This document shows, piece by piece, positions 33,530-46,298 of a stretch of DNA of 64,000 nucleotides. This DNA comes from Bryoerythrophyllum caledonicum. Its lineage: Eukaryota > Streptophyta > Bryopsida > Pottiales > Pottiaceae. The notes beneath the pieces are model-generated. The model did no database searches, was not told the DNA's origin, and saw nothing but the letters and a program-made list of their open reading frames with translations. The position numbers were made by a program, and so were the translations under genes. The stretch covers positions 37,896,371 to 37,960,370 of the forward strand of contig OZ020515.1 of the NCBI GenBank assembly GCA_963971425.1, in the 5' to 3' direction. How positions within the stretch are numbered: the stretch's first letter is position 1; every line of letters begins with the position of its first letter.

Positions 33530-34045
33530 ATGTGCCACACTCCCTCATTCAACCATATGCTAGAAACTAAAGAGCTGGGAGGCTGTGGTACATGCCTCAC
33601 CCCTCCAATGAACCATATGGTACAAACTTAAAAGTCGGAAGGGTGTGGCATATGCCTCACCTCTCCAATCAAGCACATGCTTGAAACTGAAAAGTTAGAG
33701 GGGTGTGGCACATGCCTCACCCCCTCCAATCTATCATATGCTAAAAACTTAAAAGTTAAAGGGGTGTGACACATGCCTCACCCCTTCCAATCTACCATAT
33801 GCTAAAAACTTAAAAGCTAAAGGGGTGTGACACATGCCTCACCCCCTCCAATCTACCATATACTAAAAATTTAAGAGTAGGAGGGGTATGGCACATGCCT
33901 CATCCCCCCTCCCAAATGAACTCTATACTAGAAATTGAAAAGTTAAATAGGTGTGGCACCTGCCTCACCCCCTCGATCAACTATGTGCAAGAGAACTTAG
34001 AAGGTAGGAGGGTATGACATTTGCCTCACTTCAAATCAGTCCTAT
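33530..34045. repeat. Minisatellite, about 62-bp unit
   Basis: About eight units built around GTGTGGCACATGCCTCACCC and CATATGCTAAAAACTTAAAAG. Confidence 0.85.
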
Positions 34046-34616
34046 GTGAGAAATAAAAAAATAAGAGCACTGGAAATCAATACAAAGTAGCCTAGTTTGT
34101 ATATTAAGGTGAAACATTATCTTTGAAATGAGTGGAAAAAAAACAAATAGTCACGATAATCAGAAACAGACAAAAAAATTCAGCAAATAGATGCTATAAT
34201 GAAGAGAGAAGAGATGAAAAAATTGAAACCCTAATGATTTGAAGATCACTTACCTAGGGCTGCCGTAAAGCTGAATAGTCTTGTGGTACAAATTTTGAAA
34301 AACTTGTGCTGAATTTGTAGATGATGCTAGTACTAGAGCGTTGGAGAAGTAGTCCTTTGGTGTAGAACTTGATTGCCGCAGCCTAGTATAATGTAAGCGC
34401 GTGAATTCAGTAGTACTAGATCTGCAAAGGGCAATCCGAGGAAGTTAATAGAGCGATAGTAGCGAAGGTGTGAGGATCTCTACAAGCAAGGGCAACAACT
34501 TCTACAAGCGGAGACAACTTCTATAAGTCACGGAAGGAACAACTTTTGCAAACGGCGGCAACAACTTCTACAAGCGGCGGTGTGCAATAGAAGACTACTG
34601 TAGAGGACGTGGTGCT
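34046..34616. other. Intergenic, no gene
   Basis: Nothing recognised apart from short CTTCTACAAGCG repeats near 34500-34580. Confidence 0.4.
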
Positions 34617-34860
34617 GTGAAGAACTATTGCGGAGGAGGTGCGGGTTGCATTGGAGAAGAGTGTCGCGGCGGAGAAGAGCGTCGTGGCAGAGAAGAGCAT
34701 CGCGGTGGAGAAGAACGTCGCGGTGGAGAAGAGCGTCGCGGCGGAGAAGAGCATTGCGGCCGAGGAGAGTGTTGCGGCGGCAGAAAAGGGTGTTGCGAGA
34801 GTGCAACCTATCGAGTTCGACGACGAAGAAACCCTAGTGCGAACTGTAAGTTGACTAAGC
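34617..34860 (+). repeat. 18-bp tandem repeat, possibly coding
   Basis: Units of GTCGCGGCGGAGAAGAGC recur about seven times (about 34660-34780). The plus-strand frame at 34639-34854 reads EKSVAAEKS repeats and ends in an acidic segment (VQPIEFDDEETLV). All three frames are open because the period is a multiple of three, so coding is uncertain. Confidence 0.6.
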
Positions 34861-35309
34861 GCATCCTCTTTGAAAGAGTTAGAGAACAAGCAATCCGTAT
34901 CTAAAGGTAAATTGTGTTTTTTTTTTTTTTTAAAAGTCTGGAAATGGTAGATTTCAAGAAAACTTCAAAATTCAATAACTTTTGCATACAAACTCGGATT
35001 TTTTTTATAAAATATGTAAATTATTAGCATGTCAATGGCTATGTTCCATTCATATAAAAAATCATTGCTCCTACTATTTACGAGTTATTGAACAAAATCT
35101 GATTGAAAAAACGATGATGTCATTGATTTTGTGTATATTCTACAATTTGATAGATTTTGGGAAATTTTTTTTCTTCATGGAAACATGAAAATTTTTTATT
35201 TTCTTTTGCACATAATGATTATGACTATATTATATGTTCCATGTTCACTTAAAAATTTGCAAAAAAAATAATTTTCTTTATATCATAAATCATGTCATAA
35301 AATAAATGA
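34861..35309. other. AT-rich intergenic, no gene
   Basis: Nothing recognised. Confidence 0.4.
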
Positions 35310-35880
35310 CGATGGGACAAGGCATATGTCTTACCTACCTTTCAATATAGAAATGAACCAAAGGAGGGTAAGGCATATGTCCCACTTCTTCTCATTTTAT
35401 TAAATAAACAAACTTACAAAAAAATAAAAAATCATTGGTTCTATCTACCACCATTTCATTAAATAAATTCATTGAATGAGAGAGGGAAATGCATAAGTCT
35501 CACTCCTTCCCCTTCCATTATTCAAGTTCATCAGATGAGACAAGAGGATATATGATTCATTATTGCATTTAATTAAAGAATTAAATCAAAGTTGGAGGGA
35601 ATGAGGCATATGTCTCACCCCCGAACTTTTATTAAAAAAATGAACCAAAGCTAAGGGAGGAGAGAGGCATATGTCTCACCCCCGGACTTTCATTAATAAA
35701 ATGAACCAAAGTTAAGGGGGGCAGGCATATGTCTCACCTCAATCTTTTGTTAAACATATGGACCAAAGCTAGGCGGGGAGGTAGGCATATGTTTCACTCT
35801 CAAACTGTTATTAAAGAAATGGACTATAGCAAGGGGGAGGCGTATGTGTCACACTCAATCTTTCATAAATAAATAAAAAA
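35310..35880. repeat. Minisatellite, about 65-bp unit
   Basis: About eight units with GGCATATGTCTCACCCCC and ATGAACCAAAGCTAAGG. The core GGCA(T/C)ATG(T/C)CTCAC is shared with the array at 33530-34045 in the same orientation. Confidence 0.8.
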
Positions 35881-35900
35881 GAATTGGAGATGGAAGGGAA

Positions 35901-36500
35901 ATGAGGTTAGCAAAAAGCATGCCAAGAGGACATCGTGTTCGTAATAATAGAACTAATATAGGAGGCCAAGGAAGAGGACGTCAACAAAGTGATGAATATG
36001 CAACGGAAGAACAAGAAAGTGGTGAACATGGAGGTGGATATCAAGAAATGGATGGACAAAGAAGAGGGCGGCAAGGGCTTCTACGAGAACGTAGGTGAGG
36101 ACGAGGGCGCGGGCGACGACGACGACAATCTACTCAAGGAAATTCAACTATAGCCAATGCTATTGTTGTTGATCATTTTCCATCATTCGATCCACACCAA
36201 GATGTGAAAATAGGGATGACTATTGGGATGAAGACGGAGAACGATGATCGAGAAATAAACATTTTTTTTTGTTGCAAAAGTGGTATCACTAAACCAACAA
36301 GCTTCAGAAGATGGTAGTGCAGAGGTTCTGTGGTATCAGCCAAAATTCCTATTAGATTACATGATGAAGAAGGTTTTTTTCACAATCGATACACAAATTG
36401 TATACATCGAGGATGGGAACCTTCTCGAGAGGATAATACTTGGATTCCTATTCATTCAATATTTACTTGATGATACAACACAGTTGGAACACGTACTTTA
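35901..36500 (+). pseudogene. Decayed Gly/Arg-rich frame plus second copy of the BAH-like module
   Basis: Positions 35901-36098 read an Arg/Gly-rich segment (RGHRVRNNRT, GGQGRGRQQ) ending in a stop. The same frame then gives FPSFDPHQDVKIGMTIG. After a shift another frame gives VVSLNQQASEDGSAEVLWYQP, then HDEEGFFHNRYTNCIHRGW. These match in order the C-terminal module of the DUF7869-type gene (FDFDPHMDVHVGHFVG, LALWYLP, RARYANCLVRSWEPDRS). It is a separate, more decayed paralogue on the opposite strand. Confidence 0.6.
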
Positions 36501-37112
36501 ACTAGTATACGTGGTATAAGAACTGAAAAAGAGCTAAAAATTCCCAACAACGAGACGTTTCAATTTCAATTTCATTTGAATTCTATAGAATAGAAGGTCA
36601 TCAATATTGTGTGATTTATGTTAACTTGGATTAGGGAACAATTTTTTATCTTGTACTTCTTAATAAAAGTGATGATGATCATGGAATTTAAAAGAATGGA
36701 TGATATCCATTTTGTATCAGTGTTAATGTAAAATCTTCGTGTGTATGGACAATACTTCTACAATGATGTTTATACTTCGTGATTTCTATTTCTATCACAA
36801 GTCATTTTTTAAATCCAAGACGTACATCTTTAAATTTGTAGTAATTGTAAAAAAAATTATTGTAATAATATTGTATGATATATTATTTCTGATATTTCTT
36901 TAAATGTTTATGTGTATATATATATCTATATTATTTTTATATTGTTGTTATTGAAGAAATATCAATTAAAGCATTACTACTTATTATCACAAATTTTCTT
37001 TAGCCAAAACATTCAACATTTTTATAAGAATTTACCAAATAAAAATGAAATTCTTAAAATTCTCGTAAGTACGCTTTTATAGGGGCATATACGTTTTTAA
37101 CGGAACCGGTGT
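36501..37112. other. AT-rich intergenic, no gene
   Basis: Nothing recognised. Confidence 0.4.
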
Positions 37113-38094
37113 TTATGTGCCATTTACAGAAAACTCAAAGTCTATCCATCCGGTCTTCTTATCCGGCTTAATAAACGTCCATAATTGCCGCAATATCCAT
37201 GTCACTCTGTCATCACAGTTGATGTGATTTTGCCACACTTCGTACCTAACATTCATGATGTCCATTTCATGAATCTTTGACAAACATAATTTCCCACACG
37301 CTCTTGATCTTATCCACCTTCTTACATGTGATAAAGAAACTTTACTCAAGCGGTCTTCTCCAATTTTTTGCTCCATGGACTTCTTTCCAGTTCGACGAAT
37401 GACTTTCACATACCTCCTCTTTTGCATTGGAGAATTGACATGCCCATACATCTGACACTCTTCATCCATTTGCATGGAAGTCGAGGGTGGAGTATTATTG
37501 TTGAGACTTTGGCGTTGCATGAAAGCCTTCTTTTTGTCCACTTGAGAATCTATGCAATTCTCTGTCAATTTCTTTTGTTCCGAAATGCAAACTTTCCTTC
37601 CTCCATCATGAATTTCATTGGGTTCGGTCCAATCAAAAACTGCAAAGTTGCTAACCGCTGGGGAAGAAATAGTATTCCCATTAATTGACGAATGGTCCGG
37701 TAGCACTTGTAATTGGTGATACTTCCATCTGATGAATGTACGTTCGCATTCTGATAGTAGCTTCCGGAAAGGTTCGTCAATGCTACAACTTCCATCAATA
37801 ACGTGTGTGACAAAAACTACTACTTCGTCGTCATGTATTGTACGAGTATGCAAAACTTCGCCGACTTTCATCCTCCCAAGGTACCCTTGTCCCACACAAA
37901 CATTCTGTGCATTCAATAATGTCACATGGGTTCGTGTATTTTCCAAATTCATCAGTGATGCCATACTCCACCAGTAAATCCTTGATGAGACTCCCGGTTA
38001 TTTTAATGCCATTGAATAGGAAATATTGATACGAAATTCTGAAAGGAATCACACACAGTGAGATATCAATCAAGGGAACATCACTAGTAAACAT
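37113..38094 (-). CDS. Unknown protein with DUF8039-like region, probably transposon-derived
   Basis: The main frame at 37964-37113 (283 residues) reads THVTLLNAQNVCVGQGYLG, HTRTIHDDEVVVFV and ERTFIRWKYHQL. This order resembles the DUF8039-type domain seen beside plant CACTA transposase genes. A C-terminal half (VKVIRRTGKKSMEQK ... WILRQLWTFIKPDKK) is not recognised. A second overlapping frame at 38094-37831 suggests an upstream exon (LLVEYGITDE). No transposase is found next to it, so it is probably a fragment. Confidence 0.4.
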
Positions 38095-38324
38095 ATATGC
38101 AATACTAGAGATTGCGATAGTACTCTACAACAAAATATCACCTACACAAAATAAAGTAATTTTACCACAAAAAAATATAATCATAATTAATGATACATTC
38201 AACAAATTCTTAACAGATTATTTGGCACTTACGGTAAAAGATATCACTCTTCGTGAAAAAAAATAGCCAATTAAAAATTATTCTCTTCAAGCATTTATCA
38301 CATTATGATATACTACACCAAGGA
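38095..38324. other. AT-rich intergenic outside the large inverted repeat
   Basis: Nothing recognised. Confidence 0.4.
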
Positions 38325-38475
38325 AGGCCAGCTTAAGCGGCCCCCCATGAACAATACCATGGGAGGCCAACTTGTCCGACCCTCCATAAACAGTACCATG
38401 GGAGGCCAGCTTAAGCGGCCCTCCATGAACAGTACCATTAGAGGCCAACTTCGGTGGCTCTCCCATAAAAACACC
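38318..38475. repeat. 39-bp tandem repeat at outer edge of left arm
   Basis: About 3.5 units of AGGCCAGCTTAAGCGGCCC plus ATGAACAGTACCATGGG. The right arm carries about six units at 61884-62115. Confidence 0.85.
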
Positions 38476-38684
38476 TTATAGCAAGTTTGACTCAAATTTG
38501 TGACTGAATGAAGTGTGGGATCAAACTAGTTTTGTAAACATTGCATTCCTTGAATGTGAAACTTGCACACAATGTTTAAATCTCTAGTTACAAATTTCCT
38601 TGCAAAAATATCAGTTGGAGATAATGGGATGGAATTGATGGGGACTAGAACAAAAACTATGCATCCAAATCTAAATACACCCAT

Positions 38685-38842
38685 GAATGATACATCTTGA
38701 CACAACCATGAATAATACATCTTGACACACCCATGAATAATACATCTTGACACACCCATAAATAATACACCTTGACACACCCATGAATAATACATCTTGA
38801 CAAATCCATGAATAACACAACTTGACACACCCATGAAAAAGC
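38685..38842. repeat. 25-bp tandem repeat, left arm
   Basis: Units of ACATCTTGACACACCC plus ATGAATAAT, about six to seven copies. The right arm has fewer units, which explains most of the 53-bp offset between arms beyond this point. Confidence 0.85.
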
Positions 38843-41269
38843 TCACAATTCATATCCATGCCTCAACACCATGAGAACCTCCAAATACAAATACATCCAA
38901 CTCTTGACACACATGTATGTCAAGAAATGATGTCCAATGTACACTACGTGTAAACTGAAAATACAAGTGCTAAATGTAGTCAAGAAGATGTGTGCTAAAA
39001 ACTTGAGACCTAAACAAAAACTTAGATGTATAATCGTAGGCAGCAAGTTGTACATCAGAACCAAGAACATAAGAGCATATGTAAAGAAGCCTAGAACTTC
39101 ATATGAAGACAAGTTATACATTAGGGACTGATTACATGATATGAGGAATTCAATCAAAACCAATTGAGGAATTCAATCAAGAATTTCAACTCACCCAAGT
39201 GGATCGGCAATTCAGCTCGTAAGACGCCTTCGCGGACTTGCACTTGCACTGCACAAGATATAGGAGTCAGCTGAAGCAATCTCTGTGAATGGTGTGCGAC
39301 CAATATCAACTCACACTTGAAAAATGCAATCACATGCATGTATAATCATGACCTTTGTTAGCAATTCACAAACTTCATTAGCAACCTAAATTCAATAATC
39401 CAAACTCTCACCTCAAGTTGAATCACATATTTCTTTGCAAGAAAAGACAAAAATGTCTTAGCTATCTCAAGTGCACGATCCTAACTCAAGCAACCATAAC
39501 AATAGACAAGAAGTAAAATCCCCACAGCCACAAGCAGAGAGATCAGATCAAACTGACAACGATGTAAGCTCATTGCCGCACTCACACATGAAAGGGTTTA
39601 TAATGGTTGATTTACCATCAGTCGACCGAAGTTAAGGACCAAGAATAAGGACCAGATCCAAAACAGAACTCACAACATCCAAAACCTCAAATTTTCTCCA
39701 ACGTACAACCGAACCACATCTCTGAAATATCTCATAAAAGCAACAGACCCGTATTTGTGTCATTCATTTCCTACATTCTTGCTTTAGTTTGTGACCACAA
39801 GTAGACTGAAGACTTTTAAGGCCGTCCGTTCTTGGCACGCGCGCACATACTCAAGACTTCGAGAAGCAAACAATGCAAATCCAACTAAGACCTGCTGCAG
39901 AAACAACGACCGAGACGATGACGTCGGAAACATCGACCGATCGACCGAGGAGACACAACTCGAGTGAGTTCAAACAAAAAACCTTAGATCTCACAAGCTA
40001 GACCGGGATTGTAAGCCCAAAAATTCACCCCCTAAGAGGACAAATTCTAAACCCACAAGGTCCTATTGTTGCATGTTTTTAACTATGCCATGTATTGGTC
40101 TGTAACTTCTATTTTTTATTGTATTTGGATTTCTTTTCTTTTCTTTTCTATATATATATTTAATACTATTATTATTATTTTTCCTTGATTTAAGTTGACT
40201 CAGTTTACGTTTAAATCTATTATTTAACCCTGATAAATCTAATAAATTTAAATATTTATTATTACTTAATAGTATTATTATTAATTGTTTTTTGTTTATT
40301 TACTTCAATTTATTTTTTTCTAATTTTCTAGTAATTAATTTTTTAAATTAAAATTAATTAAAATTTTAAAAATAATTAGAAATTTTAATTTTAATTTTTT
40401 TTTTCCTTCCTAAATTATGTGTTCTCCACCGTAATTATGTGTTAGATTAATCCGACCGATTGAGTAAGTAATTTTCACCTCCCATTCATTAAATAACCCT
40501 AAAAGTAGTTACTATTAATTCTGCTGTTTTAATTTGCTACTACTTTTTATCCAAAAGTCACTAATTCTTAACTCCCACACCCCATGTCAGATTTCCAACT
40601 TTTCTGAGCCTAATCTTATTAACTTTTTCTTTCCTACTCAACTACCGTACGCTACGGTCAGTTTCGGCAGGCAACTGCCGAAGTATTTATTTTTTTCTGT
40701 CACATTGATTCGACACAATGGATATCACATAGATATTGCACGAGTATCACCTAGATCTTGCACGGGTGTCACCTTGGTATTACATAGGTATCTCCTAGCC
40801 AAATCTCTTGAAATTTCCAAAATTTTGGACAAGTCCACATTTTAAATTAATTATGTACGAAGCTGACCATAGCGTAGGGTATGATGTTGCATGCATCAGA
40901 CTTACGTTCCAAATCAAAAATATTCACCACAGTAAGATATTATACGAGGTTGAGTTAACCATCCATAACTTTTGCATACAAGGACCGAATGCAGAGTTTT
41001 TTGAGCCTAACCCGACTGAATTCTCAAGCTCTATACAGTGGTGCATTCAAAAATACCCAACCAAGCATCTACATCAAGTTGGAGTGACCAGCCCATGAGA
41101 ATTCGCAGCTCTAGCCAGACCAGCACAAATAAAAAAATAAAATAAAACTTGTAGCATGAAGGAAGTAACCATTAGCAGGGCTTACATCTCGAGCAAGGAA
41201 GTGCATAGCCGCAGTCACGTGGGCAGCTCCTTGGCTTCACTCCATAGCATGACACGACGTGCGCGCAAC
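38843..41269. other. Left-arm sequence without gene
   Basis: No gene is supported; 40080-40400 is very AT-rich. The minus-strand frame at 39154-39339 has no family features. Confidence 0.5.
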
Positions 41270-41437
41270 ACTTGCTTCTACTTGCACTCGAACTCCTGGC
41301 GGATCTTCTTTTCAGCTGCCACTATTTGAAGCTTCTCGATGTTTGAATTCCTCTTCGGCAGAAACCGAAATCTCGTTAGCCTTCTCCTTCGGTTCCTGGC
41401 GCATGAACTGCACCATCTACTGCACCTGCTTCGAAAC
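41270..41437 (-). pseudogene. V-ATPase subunit E N-terminal fragment (left arm)
   Basis: Mirror of 58965-59132; see that entry. The reading frame runs on the minus strand, downstream of the AP2 fragment. Confidence 0.8.
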
Positions 41438-41476
41438 CTCCAGCTCGTAAGGCTGCTGCTCCTCCGCGCTTGGTCC

Positions 41477-41671
41477 TCACCACCCTCGGTGGTGCTTCAC
41501 GGCGGTCACGGCCTGCATCTTGACGAACGGCGCGATCTCCTCCCACTTGTGCGTCCCCAGCCAGATCTTGTGCTTCTGCGCCGTGGGCCGGATCTCCGTC
41601 ACCCACTTGTTCAGCTCCGACCGGTGCCGCACGCCTAGGAAGCCTATCTCCGCGCCCCTGAAGTGTACCTC
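41477..41671 (-). pseudogene. AP2/ERF domain fragment (left arm)
   Basis: Mirror of 58731-58925; see that entry. Confidence 0.7.
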
Positions 41672-42069
41672 GTCACAAACCGCACATCAACACCCTCGTT
41701 CACCGACCGCAGTGCAAGTTGATGGCACCACTGCCTTCACACCAGCCTCCAGCCTAAACATTAGGCAGCACACTTTACCGGCAGCAGCATACGTGTAGAA
41801 TCACCATACCTCCGGTAAAATGAGAATATCGATCCGCTGACTATCAACACCGAAAATAATGAAAGCTGGTGCTTAAGTCACTTGAGCCTTGGATGTGACA
41901 GATCAACTCCTATCGCTTGCAGTACGAAACCACCAACAACAATCACTACGTCATCAACATTGCAACCCTCCAATCACCGGAGAACCAAATCAGCCATCTA
42001 CATCGACATGATGGCGAAAATCTGGAGATCGATCCGAGCCAACACACATCTAACCTGATCTCACAAGAT

Positions 42070-43060
42070 TAAAACTTAAGTTACTGCACTTCCCTTAGAA
42101 TTCGCGCCAAAGCAGCACTCTTCTCTACACAATGTCAACGAACATTGAAAACTCCAAGCAACAAAAAAACTGAAACATTCTTCAATCGCAATCGAGCGTT
42201 CACCAACAAGCTGCAAAACCCTAACATGTCCCACCGCAGCTGCTGTGCTCGCGCGCTCTTCCACTTCCGCACTCCATGCACACAGTCCCACCGAAATCGC
42301 CACTCTCCACACAAGTCCAGTGCTACACCATCGCACTCCCAGATTGGTCGGGGCTCCTCCAGCTCACACCCTGTACGAAGTGTGTTCACAAACACTCCCC
42401 AGCACTGAACGCCAACTCCTCCAGCTCGCACCCAACGGCACTCCCTTCCGAACCGAACCGAACTCCTCCTTCCGACAACATCACCGCGCGCACACACAGA
42501 TTGCTCCTCCAACCCGAATTGAACCCAATCGGATCGTTCCGCCGTGATCGCCCACGACCTCGTTACACACGCACGTCCCCTACTCGCGCGCAGGCTGCCC
42601 CTCGCTCGGCACACGTTCGCGCGCTCGCCGAGCACCACAAAAACCCTCGCGCTTCGCTCCACAGCACTCCGGAGCTCCCAACTTCGTCGTTGTTCTTCTC
42701 TTCACACACTCTCTTCACACACCGCAACCGCGTATAGAGCTCCCACCAAGAATGCAGACACCGCTCTCTCTTGCGCGCACATTGATTCACCCCTCACAGG
42801 CACAGATTCTCACTCAACTCAGACCGACCTTCCAACACTGCTCTCCCCTCACAAAAAAAAAACTCCAACCCCACACAAACCCACAGACCCCCGAACTCGC
42901 CTACGCACACACGAACTCTCCAACAGCGCCTCCACACCGAGACTCCCCCAGATCGCACGAGCCCAACGGCACTTCCTCCCGCTCACACCTCGTCCTTTCT
43001 CCCCCGAAAAACAGCCCCCTTCCCAACAGAGAGTCTCCCAGCTTAGTCTCGCCAGAGATT
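42070..43060. other. CpG-rich block, left arm
   Basis: Mirror of 57342-58332. Long overlapping frames occur on both strands because stops are scarce in GC-rich DNA; none has a recognisable domain. It may be a captured promoter or 5' leader. Confidence 0.5.
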
Positions 43061-43964
43061 CGGCCTGGCCGATTTTTTTTTATTTTTTTTAATTTTTTTG
43101 CTTTTCCCTGACAAGACTGGTTTTTTTTTTTTTTTTTCTGAGGTAGCCCACGACCTCTCACAGTAGTGCAAGATTGGCTACTTACAACCGTTTTTGAATT
43201 TTTTAGTTTATCACAAGCATTCAACTTGCCGCTTTGCACCTGACATGCCGCCTCTAACATTAAATTCATGGTGGCTAGATTTATCATGTGGCATGCGTAT
43301 GGAGAAGTACCTCCAACTACTTCCTCTTTTTTTTCTTTTTTCTTTTTCTTTTTCTTTCGTTAAAAACTAGTTAAACTAGATCTAATACTATCTACTGATG
43401 ATTTGCAATTTATCTATTAATTCAAAAACTAACCACACAGCTGGATTCCTAGCACCCTAATTAGGCTACCTAAATTTTCTTAGCCTTTTTGAAGTTTCCT
43501 AAGTATTTTTCCCAAACGGTCTACCCGTCAATCAACTAGTCAAACCCTAGAATAAAATAACAAATCAACTCGGAAAATTCTAGAAATTTTACCACTAGTT
43601 CCACCTGCTAGGAGACACTCTTCCAATTTTTTTTCGTATTTTTTGGCCCATTTCTCAAATTTTAGTCATTTTTCAAGGTCTTTTCTTTTCATTTTTTAAA
43701 TTTTTTCTTTCACTTCAATTCCACTTCCACTATGCTTCTGAGCATGTTAGTAGGGAGGAAGAATAGGAAATTTAGTGTCACATCATGGCACTAGGCCTAT
43801 TAATTAGGAATTTGACTCTAATTAATGGATTGTCCACCATTTTAACTAAAATTCGGTTAATTCTATCCAAAAAAATTAGGAAAATGAAGAAAACCAATGA
43901 GGGCACATTTTGGCCACTCACAGGGATCATTCTTCTCGTCGCTCCAAACATATCAACTAGATCT
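43061..43964. other. Left-arm sequence without gene
   Basis: T-rich and pyrimidine-rich runs, no gene. Confidence 0.5.
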
Positions 43965-44150
43965 CTCCAGATGTAACACTAGACCTCTCTAGACGTATCA
44001 ACTAGATCTCTCTAGACGTATCAACTAGATCTCTCCAAACATATCAACTAGATCTCTCCAGATGTATCAACTAGATCTCTCCAAACATATCAACTAGATC
44101 TCTCCAGATGTATCACTAGACCTTTCCGGACGTATCAACTAGATCAACAG
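43965..44150. repeat. 23-bp minisatellite, left arm
   Basis: About eight units of TATCAACTAGATCTCTCCAG; mirrored at 56252-56437. Confidence 0.9.
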
Positions 44151-44224
44151 AAGGTCAAAACCGATAGGCTTTAGAAACAAAATGGCCTCACACTTGAGAG
44201 CGATGGAACGCGTGGCAAGCTGGT

Positions 44225-44515
44225 GAGCTAGATCACGTCAGAAGCTGGAGAACAAGCTCGCGTGGGTATCTCGACAGTGCAAGAATGTAAGCTCGCGCGG
44301 AAACCTGGAGAGTGCTGATGCAAGCTCTCGTGGAAGGTGGAGAATGTTGAATGCAAGCTCACGCCGAAAGGTGCAGAGTGCCGGATGCAAGCTCGGCCGA
44401 AAAGCTTGACAGTGCTGGATGCAAGCTCGCGCGGAAAGGTAGACAGTCTTCGATGCAAAGCCCGCGTGCAAAGCTAGACAGTACAGAATGCAAGCTCGAC
44501 CTGGGAGGTCCTGCA
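44225..44515. repeat. 33-34-bp minisatellite, left arm
   Basis: About eight units of GCAAGCTCGCGCGGAAAG plus GACAGTGCTGGAT; mirrored at 55887-56177. The frames read on either strand are repeats of the same peptide and are not supported as genes. Confidence 0.9.
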
Positions 44516-45099
44516 AGAGGTGGGTCCAACGGATGAACATGTGACGGTTTCATGCATATGCATGCATTCATCCATGCATTCAATGCTTAGGCCGCCAAAT
44601 TTACACCACGCCACCCCACCACTTATACTTCGTAAGCTAGCCCCCACCACTAATCCATTGGTGGAGCAATACCCCTCTTGGTATCTACAACTACCACACT
44701 TTAACATTCTTCTACTCTGGCATCGACGCACTAGACGTTGCAGGCTCGCGACGGATGTACACTTTGTGGTTGATATCAATATGATACCCCAAGTGATACT
44801 GCGGCAGCCATGCGCTAGTAAACTTGTCATGATTCTGGTCAAAGGTTGGGGAAGCAACATGTTGAAGTTTGGTGGCTCGTTAGTTTTATCATTTTTGAGT
44901 TTTGTTCTTTCCGTTTTTAATTTTTATCGGTTATGAAGATTGAGTTCCAAGCATAACATTTTCATTCCATTGGTGAGTGGTTTCACATTGTCCGTTGGAA
45001 GTTGAATGGTTGAAAAGAAACTGGAGCTGAATTGACCGGTTTTGGAAAAACGGACACTAAATTATTGTGGAAGGGTTAGGTGCTTTAATTGTGTTTCAT

Positions 45100-45921
45100 T
45101 TAACCCCTAAGGTACTGTGACAGTTTCACACCAAAAACACTTCAAACTTGTTGGATTCTAGTGCAATGAATAAAGAAGGAAACTATAACTTCTCCTTTTC
45201 TTTTCGACTGTAGGATCTCAATGTAGACTTATTTAGTGACATACTCACAAAATTTATAAACTTTGATCGCATGGATTGAAAGATTCTAGTGTTTGAAGTC
45301 AAGCAAATGGTTCATTTTCTTCCGTGCATTGAGTGGATCAGCAACTATGACTTCTCTTGGTGTCAAATTTTTGCACTACATAAGGTTTGAATCCATTACC
45401 ATTGTGTTAAGCACCATGTTAGTTCCTTATACATCAATTTTTAGAGGTAGAAACGGGGTGAAGCATATTCAAAACAATTGTGCAAGGTGTGGAGGCTCAA
45501 AAATTGCCGAGTCACTTTTATTTTTTTGTGATCTATACATGTTTAGATTGATAATCCAAATGGTCAATAGGAAGGTTTACACCACAAGATGTTGTGGGGG
45601 GAATTTTTTTTTTATTAAGATCTCTAAGTTTTATGAGGAAAATCATAAGTTTTTTTGGTACCTTGCCCCACAATGTGTGACAATGTCTTATATCATTTGA
45701 CCTCGGTTCATGTGCAATTTTCCACTAAAGACAAGAATTTGTTTTTGACAATATGAAGAGAAATGATATTACTTGCAAGTATGGAAAATCTCACATTTTG
45801 ATCAAGATCCTACGGCTGAAACTAAAAATAGAAGTTTTCTTTTCCTCTCCACCTTTTACACTAGCATCAACATGTTTGAAGTGTTCTTGGTGTGAAATTG
45901 TCTAGGACATTTAGGGATTCA
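45100..45921. mobile_element. piggyBac-like non-autonomous element 2 (left arm)
   Basis: Starts TTAACCCCTAAGG and ends in a decayed TTTAGGGATTCAT. Subterminal CAGTTTCACACCAAAAACAC is inverted near 45875-45900 (GTTCTTGGTGTGAAATTG). The interior is shared with elements 1, 3 and 4. Confidence 0.7.
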
Positions 45922-46298
45922 TGATATCTCTACGCTCTTATTCTTAATAATAAGATTCCCCCTTTACTTATTCTTTACCATTTAATTTACCATTTAAACA
46001 TCTTTGGGCACGCATGGAGGGATTTCACGGGTGCATTTTAGGATGAATTTCTTTTTATTTACTTATTTGTACATGTTGAGGCAAATGGGAAGAGTGCAAC
46101 TTCCAATGTGTACATTAAAAAAAGACAATATGGATCCCCTTCAATCTTGACAAAAATGGGTTGTTTAGTATGGAGATTTAAACACGGAGATAGCTCTAAA
46201 GATTGTATGGAGATATGAACTCTTACAAAATGAATTCTTGTGTGAAATGGTTGTGAAAACATAAGTGCACTACAAAAGTCGGTGGACTTCTGTAGCAT

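Noticed and set aside
44228-44583. Overlapping frames in the 33-34-bp minisatellite and mirrored frames at 55819-56174
   Set aside because: Period-driven repeats of one peptide in several frames, with no start context or family.
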